IMG/VR virus record: IMGVR_UViG_3300045120_000051
Coordinates: 1-64,000 of that record
From: a virus
Strand: one strand, 5' to 3'
DNA: 64,000 nt
Shown here: positions 15,118-22,950 of the stretch, one piece after another
Layout: each line of letters starts with the position of its first letter
Position numbering within the stretch: the stretch's first letter is position 1
The notes under the pieces: generated by a model
What the model saw: the letters and a program-made list of their open reading frames with translations, nothing else
Told to the model about the DNA's origin: nothing
The model's database searches: none
Program-made: the position numbers and the translations under genes

Positions 15118-15302
15118 TGCTCACCCCTGACCACATCGCCCGCAGTGACAACCTCCGCCTCGCGCACGATCTTTAGGCGACTGCCGCCGCATTGAAACTT
15201 GCCGATGCCTTTGCCAATGGCGCGGCGATTGATTTTGTCACAACCAGTGGAGTGTTACCATGTTCAACGATCCCAACTACACCGACGAAGAGATCAGATT
15301 GA
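15117..15302 (+). pseudogene. Small ORF interrupted by an in-frame amber
   Basis: ATG 15117 (overlapping the upstream stop) encodes MLTPDHIARSDNLRLAHDL and stops at TAG 15174-15176. The same frame then continues with protein-like sequence ATAAALKLADAFANGAAIDF to a TGA at 15300-15302. It may be a 19-aa peptide plus spacer, or a 61-codon gene broken by one nonsense codon. Confidence 0.35.
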
Positions 15303-15571
15303 TCACGGAAATGCGCGGCCATGAAATCACATGGTCGGAGATCAGGCGAGAACTGGTTGAGTCTGGCTACCGCCTCCGCAGTACGGACGCGCTCAAGCGA
15401 GCGATGCATCGTCGCCGAGAGGGGTTTGTCCGAACGCCCAAGGTGTATGATGAGCGGGCTGAGGAAGCAGTGGATGCCTCAGAGGCCCGGCTGGAACTGC
15501 GGAAGCTAAAGCGGGCAGACGAGGCGTTTTGTAGAGCTATGGCGCTGGAACTAAACGGAGCACACAAATGA
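15260..15571 (+). CDS. SANT/HTH-like small protein
   Basis: The product has 103 residues. Residues 7-55 (YTDEEIRLITEMRGHEITWS, then EIRRELVESGYRLRS) resemble a Myb/SANT or GcrA-type helical DNA-binding unit. The C-terminal half is charged coiled coil. Probably DNA binding, target unknown. Confidence 0.6.
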   Translation: MFNDPNYTDEEIRLITEMRGHEITWSEIRRELVESGYRLRSTDALKRAMHRRREGFVRTPKVYDERAEEAVDASEARLELRKLKRADEAFCRAMALELNGAHK

Positions 15572-16014
15572 CCAAGAGCGTTGCGACCAACGGCAAGACC
15601 GACCCTGTTTTCCCCGTGCGCAATCTTCCGCCTGCCATGCCGGTGGAATTACATCCGAAGGCACAACAAGCTGCCGCGGCGTGGAGCGACATGTGCGGTG
15701 CTATTGAGCGGCAGGAAGCGGAGATCGGCCAACTGCGGGCCGACCTCGCGGTGGAGCGTCGGCACGTTTCCGACTTGCAACGGATGCTTGACGCTAAGAT
15801 TGTGGACAGTGGCAGGTACCAGCGGTATGCCATTGAAATCCGTACCCGCCTTGCCCGCCTCGTCAAGGACGCGGAAAGCCTCAAAGCGACAACGCTCGAA
15901 GCTGATAGTTGCGCTCTGGAATTCTCATTGGAAGAGCCACCGACCGAGGCCCGCCCCGACGCGGTTGCTGCGGTCGAGAAAGCAATTGCAGGCGTGGCGC
16001 ATGGGCGGGAGTGA
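15568..16014 (+). CDS. Coiled-coil hypothetical protein
   Basis: The product has 148 residues with a central coiled coil (RQEAEIGQLRADLAVERRHV, then SDLQRMLDAKIVDSGRYQRY). It overlaps its neighbour as ATGA. Function unknown. Confidence 0.65.
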   Translation: MTKSVATNGKTDPVFPVRNLPPAMPVELHPKAQQAAAAWSDMCGAIERQEAEIGQLRADLAVERRHVSDLQRMLDAKIVDSGRYQRYAIEIRTRLARLVKDAESLKATTLEADSCALEFSLEEPPTEARPDAVAAVEKAIAGVAHGRE

Positions 16015-16019
16015 CGAGG

Positions 16020-16343
16020 ATGGACGAGAAAGAACAGGCCAAGCACATTGCTAGCATGTGGCTTGATGGCCGAATGAACTCGCTCGTGCAGATGATCCCC
16101 GGCGATCCCGACTGCGACGCCTACGTGCTTGCGCGTCAATACCTACGCGCACTCGATGCAATTGATGACCTCCGCCGCCCATCCGCCAGCGACATAGACC
16201 CAACCGCTGGCGCTGATCCTTATTGGAATTGGGGCCGCGGCACAAAGGCCCTGCTACTCTGCGTCATTCTGCTAGCCGGCTGCGGCGGCCCCGGTGGCTG
16301 TCCAGCTACCGATCCGGCATGCACGCAGCCGACCCGGAGGTGA
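16020..16343 (+). CDS. Hypothetical protein with C-terminal lipobox-like segment
   Basis: The product has 107 residues. The first 75 are soluble and acidic, followed by a hydrophobic stretch (ALLLCVILLAGCGG) and a Cys/Pro-rich tail. LLAGC looks like a lipobox but is far from the N-terminus, and no internal ATG, GTG or TTG sits where a separate lipoprotein would start. It may be a C-tail-anchored protein. GAGG precedes ATG 16020. Confidence 0.6.
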   Translation: MDEKEQAKHIASMWLDGRMNSLVQMIPGDPDCDAYVLARQYLRALDAIDDLRRPSASDIDPTAGADPYWNWGRGTKALLLCVILLAGCGGPGGCPATDPACTQPTRR

Positions 16344-16347
16344 TAAA

Positions 16348-16710
16348 ATGAGCCCCTCAGACCCACCATTCCCCCCACGCCGCCGGCATATGGCCAATAG
16401 GCGGCCAGCAATTACGTTTCAGGTGGAGCATCGAACCCATAGTGGAGCGGAATTTCCGTACCACGTCACAGTCGGTCTTTACCGCGATCAATCCATTGAT
16501 ATTGGTGAGATTTTCATTAATACTGCGGGAAAGGCCGGGAGCGACATCGACACGATGGTCAGTGATGCCGCCGTTGCCGTAAGTCTCGCCCTGCAATACG
16601 GTTGTCCCATCGAGGTTTTGAGGTCGGCCATGAAACGCAACCCAGACGGCAGCCCCGCTGGCCTCATGAGCCACGCCTTGGACGAGGCCGCAAAGGTGGT
16701 GGGACGATGA
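16348..16710 (+). CDS. Stand-alone TSCPD-domain protein
   Basis: The product has 120 residues. The part IGEIFINTAGKAGSDIDTMV, then SLALQYGCPIEVLRSAM and GLMSHALDEAA is a TSCPD domain, which in bacteria is the C-terminal part of B12-dependent ribonucleotide reductase. No catalytic RNR domain is in the window. AGGAGGTG before ATG 16348 gives a very strong start. It could modulate host nucleotide reduction, which is inference. Confidence 0.75.
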   Translation: MSPSDPPFPPRRRHMANRRPAITFQVEHRTHSGAEFPYHVTVGLYRDQSIDIGEIFINTAGKAGSDIDTMVSDAAVAVSLALQYGCPIEVLRSAMKRNPDGSPAGLMSHALDEAAKVVGR

Positions 16711-16937
16711 CAACCAAGGCAGAACTCGCAGCCCTCGAAAAGGTCTTCGCGAGAGAAATTAAAGGGAACCTGCCCTTCCAGTCGAAGGCAAAGATATTTG
16801 CCAAATTGGCAGAGAAGGGGATGATCGAGCCGATGGTGAGAGAATTTCGCGGCGACCGCTTTGGCTCCTGTCGAGTTGAAGGATGGCTAATTGTCTCATT
16901 TAGGTCGGCTGACCTACTGCATGTCATGCGATGGTGA
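16707..16937 (+). CDS. Hypothetical protein
   Basis: The product has 76 residues (MTTKAELAALEKVFAREIKG start), helical then strand-rich (CRVEGWLIVSFRSADLLHV). ATGA overlap with the TSCPD gene fixes the start. Function unknown. Confidence 0.6.
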   Translation: MTTKAELAALEKVFAREIKGNLPFQSKAKIFAKLAEKGMIEPMVREFRGDRFGSCRVEGWLIVSFRSADLLHVMRW

Positions 16938-16981
16938 CGAGCCCAACGATAGTTCCACGATGACCCCACAAACGGCCACAA

Positions 16982-18430
16982 ATGCCCAATGGTAAGAAAA
17001 ACACGGCTCCTGGTACCAAACCAGCCCCCAAGGCCAAAAACGCGCCAGCGAGCCTTCCTTGGCCTGCCGAGAGGATAGAAAAACGGCTTATCGGGGATTT
17101 GACTGCCTATCCCAACAATTCCCGCATCCACAGCGACGACCAGATTGATTTAATTAGCAAATCAATTACGGAATTTGGCTGGACGACGCCAGTCCTCGTG
17201 GACGAGGGGGACGGGGTAATTTGCGGCCACGCCCGCATCCGGGCGGCCCAGAAGCTCGGATTTGCCGAGGTCCCGGTCATGGTAGCCCGCGGCTGGACTG
17301 AGGCGCAAAAGAAAGCCTACGTCATTGCCGACAATCAAATCCCGCAATCCGGCGCCTCGTGGGATTATGATTTATTGAAGGTCGAATTAAACAGTTTGGC
17401 CAAATTAGACTTTGATCTCAAGTTGATAGGATTTGATGATTTGCAGCTTGTGCAATTCATGGCCCAGCCCAATGGAAATGATCCCGACGAGGTTCCTGAG
17501 CCGCCGGTCGTCCCCGTCTCGCGCACGGGGGATTTGTGGATATTGGGCAATCATCGGCTGCTGTGTGGGGATTGCACGTCCGCATCTGACGTAGCGGCGT
17601 GTTTGGGGAAAGTTAAGCCGCATCTGATGGTTACGGACCCGCCTTATGGGGTGAGTTATTCGGCGGGGTGGCGCAACAAGGCCATGCCATATAAAAATGA
17701 TCCTTCTCGTTGGAAGGACGGCGCCGGTAGGGCTACCGGCGCCGTAACTAATGATGATCGCTCAGATTGGCGAGAAACATGGGTCTTGTTCACCGGGGAC
17801 GTTGCATATGTGTGGCATGCTGCCACTGAGGGCCATATTGTTGCGGAAAGCCTAATGGCTTGTGATTTCACAATACGTTCCCAGATTATTTGGGCTAAAA
17901 ATCAATTAGTTATTTCACGGGGGCATTATCACCCGCAGCATGAGCCCCTATTCTATGCAGTGCGCAAATCAGCAAATGGGCATTGGTGTGGGGGCCGGAC
18001 ACAGACGACTCTTTGGCAAATAAACAAGCCAGTCAAATCTGAAACGGGCCATTCAACTCAAAAACCCGTCGAATGCATGAAGCGCCCAATCGAAAACAAT
18101 TCCTCCGTAGGGCAGGCAGTCTACGACCCATTTGTTGGCTCAGGCACCACCATAATTGCCGCGGAGATGACACAACGCTCTTGTTTCGCTATAGAAATCG
18201 ACCCCATCTACATAGACGTAGCCCTCCAGCGCTGGCAGAACTTCACCAACAAGCAAGCCACCCTCGAATCCACCGGCCAGACCTTTGAACAAGTCAAGCA
18301 AGAGCGCCTAGACCATGCCAAAGAAAACCCAAAAACAAAGATTCGAGGGCGTATTCAAACAGGCAGTAGCCGAAGCCCTCGTGGAAATGCAGGACGTACA
18401 GGACAGCCAAGGCAGGACGTTCCAGGTTGA
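16982..18430 (+). CDS. ParB-domain DNA methyltransferase
   Basis: The product has 482 residues. Residues about 30-150 are a ParB/Srx-like domain (LTAYPNNSRIHSDDQIDLIS, GDGVICGHARIRAAQKLG). A class-beta MTase follows: motif IV DPPYG (219-223) and motif I DPFVGSGTT (382-390). It probably methylates adenine or cytosine N4 in DNA, protecting phage DNA or marking it. The last 38 codons overlap the TerS gene in another frame (116 bp), an unusually long overlap. The native C-terminus may end earlier. Confidence 0.85.
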   Translation: MPNGKKNTAPGTKPAPKAKNAPASLPWPAERIEKRLIGDLTAYPNNSRIHSDDQIDLISKSITEFGWTTPVLVDEGDGVICGHARIRAAQKLGFAEVPVMVARGWTEAQKKAYVIADNQIPQSGASWDYDLLKVELNSLAKLDFDLKLIGFDDLQLVQFMAQPNGNDPDEVPEPPVVPVSRTGDLWILGNHRLLCGDCTSASDVAACLGKVKPHLMVTDPPYGVSYSAGWRNKAMPYKNDPSRWKDGAGRATGAVTNDDRSDWRETWVLFTGDVAYVWHAATEGHIVAESLMACDFTIRSQIIWAKNQLVISRGHYHPQHEPLFYAVRKSANGHWCGGRTQTTLWQINKPVKSETGHSTQKPVECMKRPIENNSSVGQAVYDPFVGSGTTIIAAEMTQRSCFAIEIDPIYIDVALQRWQNFTNKQATLESTGQTFEQVKQERLDHAKENPKTKIRGRIQTGSSRSPRGNAGRTGQPRQDVPG

Positions 18431-19013
18431 TAAACTTAGACTTCTCGCCAGATCCCTCGTCCACGAGGGCATCAAGGGTGATGTCGTCGCCATCAAGGAA
18501 ATCAACCGCCTTGAGATCAAGCCCCCACGCGGCCACCCAACATCCTACAAACCAGAATTCGACGCCCAAGCCCATAAACTGTGCCAATTAGGGGCAACAG
18601 ATAGGGAACTAGCTGATTTCTTTGATGTTTCAATCGATACAATCACACAGTGGAAATCCGTTCACCCTCGTTTCTCCGCCTCCCTAAAAGTTGGAAAAGA
18701 TGAGCCAGATGAACGGGTTGTAAGGAGTTTGTACCAAAGGGCTATGGGCTATTCGTTCGATACCGAGGAGATATTTGTCGTGGGCGGGGAGGTTACGCGC
18801 GTGCCCGTCCGCAAGCACGTACCGCCTGACGTAACTGCTTGTATATTCTGGCTAAAGAACCGGAGACAGCAGCAGTGGCGCGACGTTCACAAGCTTGAGC
18901 ACGGCCAGCCCGGCGACTTCGACCGCCTGACCGACGACGAGCTAGTGCTTGAGATACGGCGGGAGAGCGAGGCCATTGCGTTGCTGGGCCACGGCAAGGG
19001 GACTGTTAACTGA
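18315..19013 (+). CDS. terS: Terminase small subunit (TerS)
   Basis: The product has 232 residues. After an N-terminal helical part (1-70) the segment DAQAHKLCQLGATDRELADF, DVSIDTITQWKSVHPRFSAS, ERVVRSLYQRAMGYSFDTEE, then PPDVTACIFWLKNRRQQQWRD is typical of HTH-type phage small terminases that recognise the packaging site. It precedes the large subunit by about 2.2 kb, with a cluster of tiny genes between them. It overlaps the methyltransferase gene by 116 bp. Confidence 0.8.
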   Translation: MPKKTQKQRFEGVFKQAVAEALVEMQDVQDSQGRTFQVDKLRLLARSLVHEGIKGDVVAIKEINRLEIKPPRGHPTSYKPEFDAQAHKLCQLGATDRELADFFDVSIDTITQWKSVHPRFSASLKVGKDEPDERVVRSLYQRAMGYSFDTEEIFVVGGEVTRVPVRKHVPPDVTACIFWLKNRRQQQWRDVHKLEHGQPGDFDRLTDDELVLEIRRESEAIALLGHGKGTVN

Positions 19014-19055
19014 GGTTTGATTGACAATCGTCCGTAAATCGTCCATCAAACGTCT

Positions 19056-19421
19056 ATGGACGCACCCAAGTGCAGACTGTGTGGCGAGCGGCACTACGGC
19101 CTCTGCCCCGGCCTTTCGAGGGGGCGTCCTGCTGTAGAGCCCAAGCGAGAAGTCAGGGGGCCGGTCAGCCGGTCGTCTGCGGTACACGGGGGAAAATCCG
19201 GGAGTGGTCACTCGGCCAACCTGCCTCGGCCCACCGGGCAGGCATCCAGTCCGCCCGCCGTGCAAGACCTCACGGCAACCAAGCCCAAGCGCGGCCGTCC
19301 TCGTGTCGAGGATCGCGGTAAGACCCTTGCGGCAATCAGGCCATGGGTGGCCGCTGGCATGTCGCGGGCCACTTGGTATGCGCGGCAGCGTGAAAAGAAA
19401 AACGGCGTACCCCCAAAATAA
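19056..19421 (+). CDS. Cys-motif protein with HTH-like GMSxxTWY unit
   Basis: The product has 121 residues. An N-terminal CRLCGERHYGLC (6-17) could bind zinc. A basic linker follows, then GRPRVEDRGKTLAAIRPWVA with AGMSRATWYARQR, a short helix-turn-helix-like unit that recurs twice in the gene at 20579. A DNA-binding role is inferred. Confidence 0.6.
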   Translation: MDAPKCRLCGERHYGLCPGLSRGRPAVEPKREVRGPVSRSSAVHGGKSGSGHSANLPRPTGQASSPPAVQDLTATKPKRGRPRVEDRGKTLAAIRPWVAAGMSRATWYARQREKKNGVPPK

Positions 19422-19489
19422 TTGTGCCACCCCTATTGACCTCCGTGCCAAATCGTGCCAATATGCGTCATCAGCAACGGAGAGCGCAG

Positions 19490-19822
19490 ATGGCTTCCAC
19501 CAAATACTTCCAGGGCGAGACGGAACTGACCCGCATCCAGCCGATGGACAACAAGGTGTTTGCCGCTCGCTTTCCGGGCGTCAAGGGCCGCCGCTGGGAT
19601 GGTTTCTCCCGCATCGTCGGTATGCCGGTCGGCTATCAGCCGGCTTGGACGGGCCGCGGCTACAGTGAAGACCTGCGCCCTGTCGAGCGCGTAATCGCGT
19701 ACAAATCCAACCCCAGCAAGCACAAGTGCGATGGACGCTGCCTCAATGCCAAGGGTGGCAACTGTGAGTGCGAGTGCGGCGGCAAGAACCATGGCGCAGG
19801 CTTCCACTGCGTGGCGGCCTAA
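19490..19822 (+). CDS. Cys-rich zinc-binding-like protein
   Basis: The product has 110 residues. The C-terminal 30 residues (KCDGRCLNAKGGNCECECGG, then KNHGAGFHC) carry seven Cys/His ligands in a pattern seen in small phage proteins. ATG 19490 has GGAGAGCG upstream within a repeated leader. Function unknown. Confidence 0.65.
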   Translation: MASTKYFQGETELTRIQPMDNKVFAARFPGVKGRRWDGFSRIVGMPVGYQPAWTGRGYSEDLRPVERVIAYKSNPSKHKCDGRCLNAKGGNCECECGGKNHGAGFHCVAA

Positions 19823-19860
19823 GCCCCCCTTCCCACCCAATCAGGAGTAACGCAGATGAC
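19823..19860 (+). repeat. Repeated leader, copy A
   Basis: A 38-bp block (pyrimidine run CCCCCCTTCCCACCC, then TCAGGAGTAACGCAG and ATGAC) is identical to the block at 20308-20345. It carries the SD and start codon of the next gene. A diverged relative is at about 20072-20115. Confidence 0.85.
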
Positions 19861-20050
19861 GCTCACCTACAGCCGCCCCGACCTAGATGCCGCCAGCACC
19901 ACGACAGATCACGGTCGTGCGATGCATGGCTGGCAATGCCCGGAGTGCTACGGAGTTAGGGTCGTTCCGCAATCTCCGCCTCGTCGTCCCCACGATCCTC
20001 ACCGCTATGTTTGCAGCGAGTGCGGCTGTCAGTGGACAGGAGTAGCATGA
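19856..20050 (+). CDS. Zinc-ribbon small protein
   Basis: The product has 64 residues with CPEC (28-31) and CSECGC (53-58), a complete zinc-ribbon pair. It starts in repeated leader A. Function unknown, possibly nucleic acid binding. Confidence 0.65.
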   Translation: MTLTYSRPDLDAASTTTDHGRAMHGWQCPECYGVRVVPQSPPRRPHDPHRYVCSECGCQWTGVA

Positions 20051-20112
20051 TGGCCGGTCGCCCCCTCGACGGTAAGCCCCCCTTCCCACCCTATCAGCAA
20101 CGGAGAGAGCAG

Positions 20113-20304
20113 ATGAAGAAGGTTCTGGCAGAAATGGCCCGCGAGTGTGACGTGTGGGGCAAGAACGTGACTTGGCGTTGTGAGGCGGGCGATAGCACTA
20201 TCCGCAATGTTGTCGGCATTGGCCGTACAGCGGATGAGGCAATTGCTGATGCAAAGCGCCAATACGCATTCCCAGTGACAATTGAAGTGGTTGAGACGCC
20301 GTAA
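20113..20304 (+). CDS. Hypothetical protein in repeated-leader cluster
   Basis: The product has 63 residues (MKKVLAEMARECDVWGKNVT start). I chose ATG 20113 because the sequence before it copies the leader of the gene at 19490 (CAGCAACGGAGAG). ATG 20047 overlaps the upstream stop as ATGA and would add 22 residues beginning MMAGRPLDGKPP, so it is possible too. Function unknown. Confidence 0.55.
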   Translation: MKKVLAEMARECDVWGKNVTWRCEAGDSTIRNVVGIGRTADEAIADAKRQYAFPVTIEVVETP

Positions 20305-20307
20305 TGC

Positions 20308-20345
20308 GCCCCCCTTCCCACCCAATCAGGAGTAACGCAGATGAC
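20308..20345 (+). repeat. Repeated leader, copy C
   Basis: Exact 38-bp copy of 19823-19860, including the start codon and next two bases. Confidence 0.85.
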
Positions 20346-20394
20346 CCACGTACAGATTCCCGCCTACACTGACCGTTGGATGGTGCCGATATGA
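20341..20394 (+). CDS. 17-aa ORF after repeated leader (truncated?)
   Basis: The frame MTHVQIPAYTDRWMVPI ends in an ATGA overlap with the next gene. The start (HVQIPAYTDRWM) recalls a longer phage family that continues MGDRFGEV, so this may be a truncated copy. That comparison is from memory. Confidence 0.35.
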   Translation: MTHVQIPAYTDRWMVPI

Positions 20395-20582
20395 TCATCG
20401 TTATTTGGAACAAGAATGGCATGCGCCTGCGCGTGCTTGAGGTGTTTGAAGGGAAGTGGGGCGAGACTTGCCTCATGGTCTGTAAAGAGACAGCGCCTAA
20501 TCCGATCATGGGGCTCTTCTCCGTTCGTGCCGATCAAACATCACTGCTCGACCATATGGTGTGGAGGGGGCCGGTTCCATGA
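20391..20582 (+). CDS. Hypothetical 63-aa protein
   Basis: The product (MIIVIWNKNGMRLRVLEVFE start) is strand-rich. It is coupled by ATGA on both sides. Function unknown. Confidence 0.5.
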   Translation: MIIVIWNKNGMRLRVLEVFEGKWGETCLMVCKETAPNPIMGLFSVRADQTSLLDHMVWRGPVP

Positions 20583-20866
20583 CCCAAACTAAGCGTAAGA
20601 GCGGTCGCCCCCTCGACAGCCAGAAGCACACGACCCTGACGGCGACCAAGCCGTGGGTTGCGGAGGGCATGTCGCGTAGAACTTGGTACCGTCGGCGTAA
20701 GGCGGAGGCTCTACCTACCACCAAGTCTAACCGCGGTCGTCCCCTCAAGGGCGCGGAGCCTCGGCCGAAGCCATGGATTGCGCTCGGGATGAGCGAGTCC
20801 ACATGGCGACGTCGGCAGAAGGGGCCGAGGAGGACGGCCAACCACTGGCGGAGGGCACCGGCATGA
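20579..20866 (+). CDS. Tandem GMSxxTW HTH-like protein
   Basis: The product has 95 residues, very basic, with two copies of one unit: TKPWVAEGMSRRTWYRRRKAE and a diverged PKPWIALGMSESTWRRRQK. Each looks like a short helix-turn-helix with a basic recognition helix. The gene at 19056 carries a third copy. DNA binding near packaging genes is inferred. Confidence 0.6.
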   Translation: MTQTKRKSGRPLDSQKHTTLTATKPWVAEGMSRRTWYRRRKAEALPTTKSNRGRPLKGAEPRPKPWIALGMSESTWRRRQKGPRRTANHWRRAPA

Positions 20867-20897
20867 CCCGAGCCTTTCAAACGAACGGAGAAAAGCA

Positions 20898-21089
20898 ATG
20901 ATTGACGGTACAATCCGCTCCCACCGCGGTCGCATTGTGGTGGACTACTCGACACCGCCCGTGATCGAGTACGTTGACGAGCAGCCATTGCCGCTCAAGT
21001 GGCAGTTGTTCGCCGCCTTTATGGCCTGCTCTTGCACTGCGGCGATAGGCTTCATCTGGGCATGGCTGATATTTGGGGTGGCGCAATGA
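20898..21089 (+). CDS. Single-TM hypothetical protein
   Basis: The product has 63 residues, with a soluble N-terminus and a C-terminal TM helix (FAAFMACSCTAAIGFIWAWL). GGAG precedes the start. Its stop overlaps the next start (ATGA). Confidence 0.6.
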   Translation: MIDGTIRSHRGRIVVDYSTPPVIEYVDEQPLPLKWQLFAAFMACSCTAAIGFIWAWLIFGVAQ

Positions 21090-21265
21090 TCTATCTGTTA
21101 ATGACGTTACTCGTAATTGTTCCTCTCGCTATGCACATCGACGCATGCAACCTGCATGTGTGGGCGGTTGATAGCATGGGCGACGAGATAGATCGGGAGA
21201 GGTGGCGGTGTGAGCCGTTCTATCGCTACTGCAAATTCATGTCTTGGCCGTTACGATTGTTTTAA
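21086..21265 (+). CDS. Single-TM hypothetical protein
   Basis: The product has 59 residues with an N-terminal TM helix (MIYLLMTLLVIVPLAM) and a charged C-terminal part (DEIDRERWRCEPFYRYCKF). The end overlaps the first possible TerL start. Confidence 0.55.
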   Translation: MIYLLMTLLVIVPLAMHIDACNLHVWAVDSMGDEIDRERWRCEPFYRYCKFMSWPLRLF

Positions 21266-21266
21266 T

Positions 21267-22937
21267 GTGACCACGTCCACCATCGACAGGCCGAGGATCG
21301 AGCGCATCGGCAAGATGATAGCCGAGCACCACAGACGCATGGCCCGGAAGGCGCAGAGCGGGCCGGGTGGGCTGATGGAGTTCATCCGGTACTACTGGCA
21401 TGTTTTGGAGCCTGAGACGCCGCTGGTCGAGGGCTGGACCATGGAGGCCATCTGCGAGCACCTTGAGGCCGTTACGGCAGGGAGAATCAAACGGCTGCTG
21501 ATCAACGTCTCGCCAGGGAGTTGCAAGTCGCTAATCGTCAATGTGTTCTGGCCTGCGTGGGAAGCTGGGCCGATGGATATGGCGCATCTGCGCTACGTGA
21601 CGTTCTCCTACTCGGCCAGCTTGACCATGAGGGACAATGGCCGTTACCGGGACCTCATCGTTAGCCGTGAGTATCAGGAACTGTGGGGCAAGCGTGTCCG
21701 GCCCATCAAGATCGGGGAAATGAAGATCAGCAATGACCACCAGGGCTGGAAGCTCGCCTCGTCGGTTGGCGGCGTTGGAACTGGAGAACGTGGCGACCGG
21801 GTTATTCTGGACGATCCGCACAACGTCAAAGAGGCCGAATCGGACGTGGTACGTGATGAGACGATCCGGTGGTTTCGTGAATCTATGTCCAACCGCCTGA
21901 ACAGCCTGGAAACCGGCGTTATCATCGTGATCATGCAGCGGGTGCATGAAGAGGACATCAGCGGGATCATTTTGTCGCTGGGGCTGGAATACGATCATCT
22001 GATGATTCCGATGGAGTATGACTGGTATCGCCAGACCAATGATGATGGGTCACCGCAGCGGACCTCAATCGGCTGGTATGACCCTCGATGGGCTGAAACA
22101 CCGGAGGAATGCGACAAGTCGCTGGCGTGGCCAGAGCGGTTTCCTCCCGCGGTTATCGAGAGCACGAAGCACGTTGTGGCCCCCTTCGCTTGGGCCAGCC
22201 AGTACCAACAGAGCCCTGAGCCTCGTGGCGGTGGCATCTTCAAGCGGGAGTGGTGGCTGACGTGGGCTCCGCCTGACGGCAAGTTTCCTGAGTTCGAGTA
22301 CATCGTGGCTAGCCTCGACAGCGCCTTTACGGAGAACGAGCAGAACAATCCCAGTGCGATGACGGTGTGGGGGGTGTGGCTGAACGATCAGAAGAAACGC
22401 CGGCTGATGCTGATCAACGCATGGCGGAAGTTCCTGCCGATGCATGGGCCTCGGGTGGAGAAGCAGCCTAACGAACTGGTCCAGGTCTATCGCCAGCGAT
22501 CCTTGCAGCATTGGGGGCTTGTGGAGTGGTGCGCCGATACGTGCCGCCGGTTCAAGGCTGACAGGCTGCTGATCGAGGCCAAGACTAGCGGTATCACGGC
22601 CGGCCAGGAACTCGCCCGGCTTCACGGCCGCGAGGGCTGGGCGGTGCAAATGTGTCCTGTGAAGGGGGATAAGGTTGCCCGTGCCCTTGCGGTTCAGCCG
22701 ACGTTCTCCCAAGGTATGGTTTACGCCAACGAGCGGCTGGACTGGGCGGAAATGGTCATTGACGAGATGGCTAAGTTTCCAAAAGGCAAGTATGATGACC
22801 TGACCGACAGCGCCACGATGGCGATTAAACACCTCCGCGACATTGGTCTAGCGCAGACTGACGAGGAAGCCGTGGCGGAGGAAATGGACCGGGTACGGCA
22901 CCGGCCGAGGCTGCGGCCCCTCTATCCGACCGCCTAA
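21267..22937 (+). CDS. terL: Terminase large subunit (TerL)
   Basis: The product has about 556 residues. The ATPase part has a Walker A-like loop SPGSCKS (82-88), a variant of the usual form, and Walker B VILDD (179-183). The C-terminal RNase H-like nuclease part is visible from IVASLDSAF (about residue 350) to DLTDSATMAIKHL (about 512). It packages DNA with TerS. GTG 21267 is used here because GTG 21210 (19 residues longer) lies wholly inside the preceding gene, although that GTG has a better SD. Confidence 0.9.
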   Translation: MTTSTIDRPRIERIGKMIAEHHRRMARKAQSGPGGLMEFIRYYWHVLEPETPLVEGWTMEAICEHLEAVTAGRIKRLLINVSPGSCKSLIVNVFWPAWEAGPMDMAHLRYVTFSYSASLTMRDNGRYRDLIVSREYQELWGKRVRPIKIGEMKISNDHQGWKLASSVGGVGTGERGDRVILDDPHNVKEAESDVVRDETIRWFRESMSNRLNSLETGVIIVIMQRVHEEDISGIILSLGLEYDHLMIPMEYDWYRQTNDDGSPQRTSIGWYDPRWAETPEECDKSLAWPERFPPAVIESTKHVVAPFAWASQYQQSPEPRGGGIFKREWWLTWAPPDGKFPEFEYIVASLDSAFTENEQNNPSAMTVWGVWLNDQKKRRLMLINAWRKFLPMHGPRVEKQPNELVQVYRQRSLQHWGLVEWCADTCRRFKADRLLIEAKTSGITAGQELARLHGREGWAVQMCPVKGDKVARALAVQPTFSQGMVYANERLDWAEMVIDEMAKFPKGKYDDLTDSATMAIKHLRDIGLAQTDEEAVAEEMDRVRHRPRLRPLYPTA

Positions 22938-22950
22938 AGGAGTGATCCAT

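Noticed and set aside
21210-21266. Longer N-terminus for TerL
   Set aside because: The added 19 residues are the shifted frame of the previous gene. Kept only as an alternative start.
22065-22832. 255-aa minus-strand ORF inside TerL
   Set aside because: Shadow of TerL; composition is that of reversed GC-rich coding.
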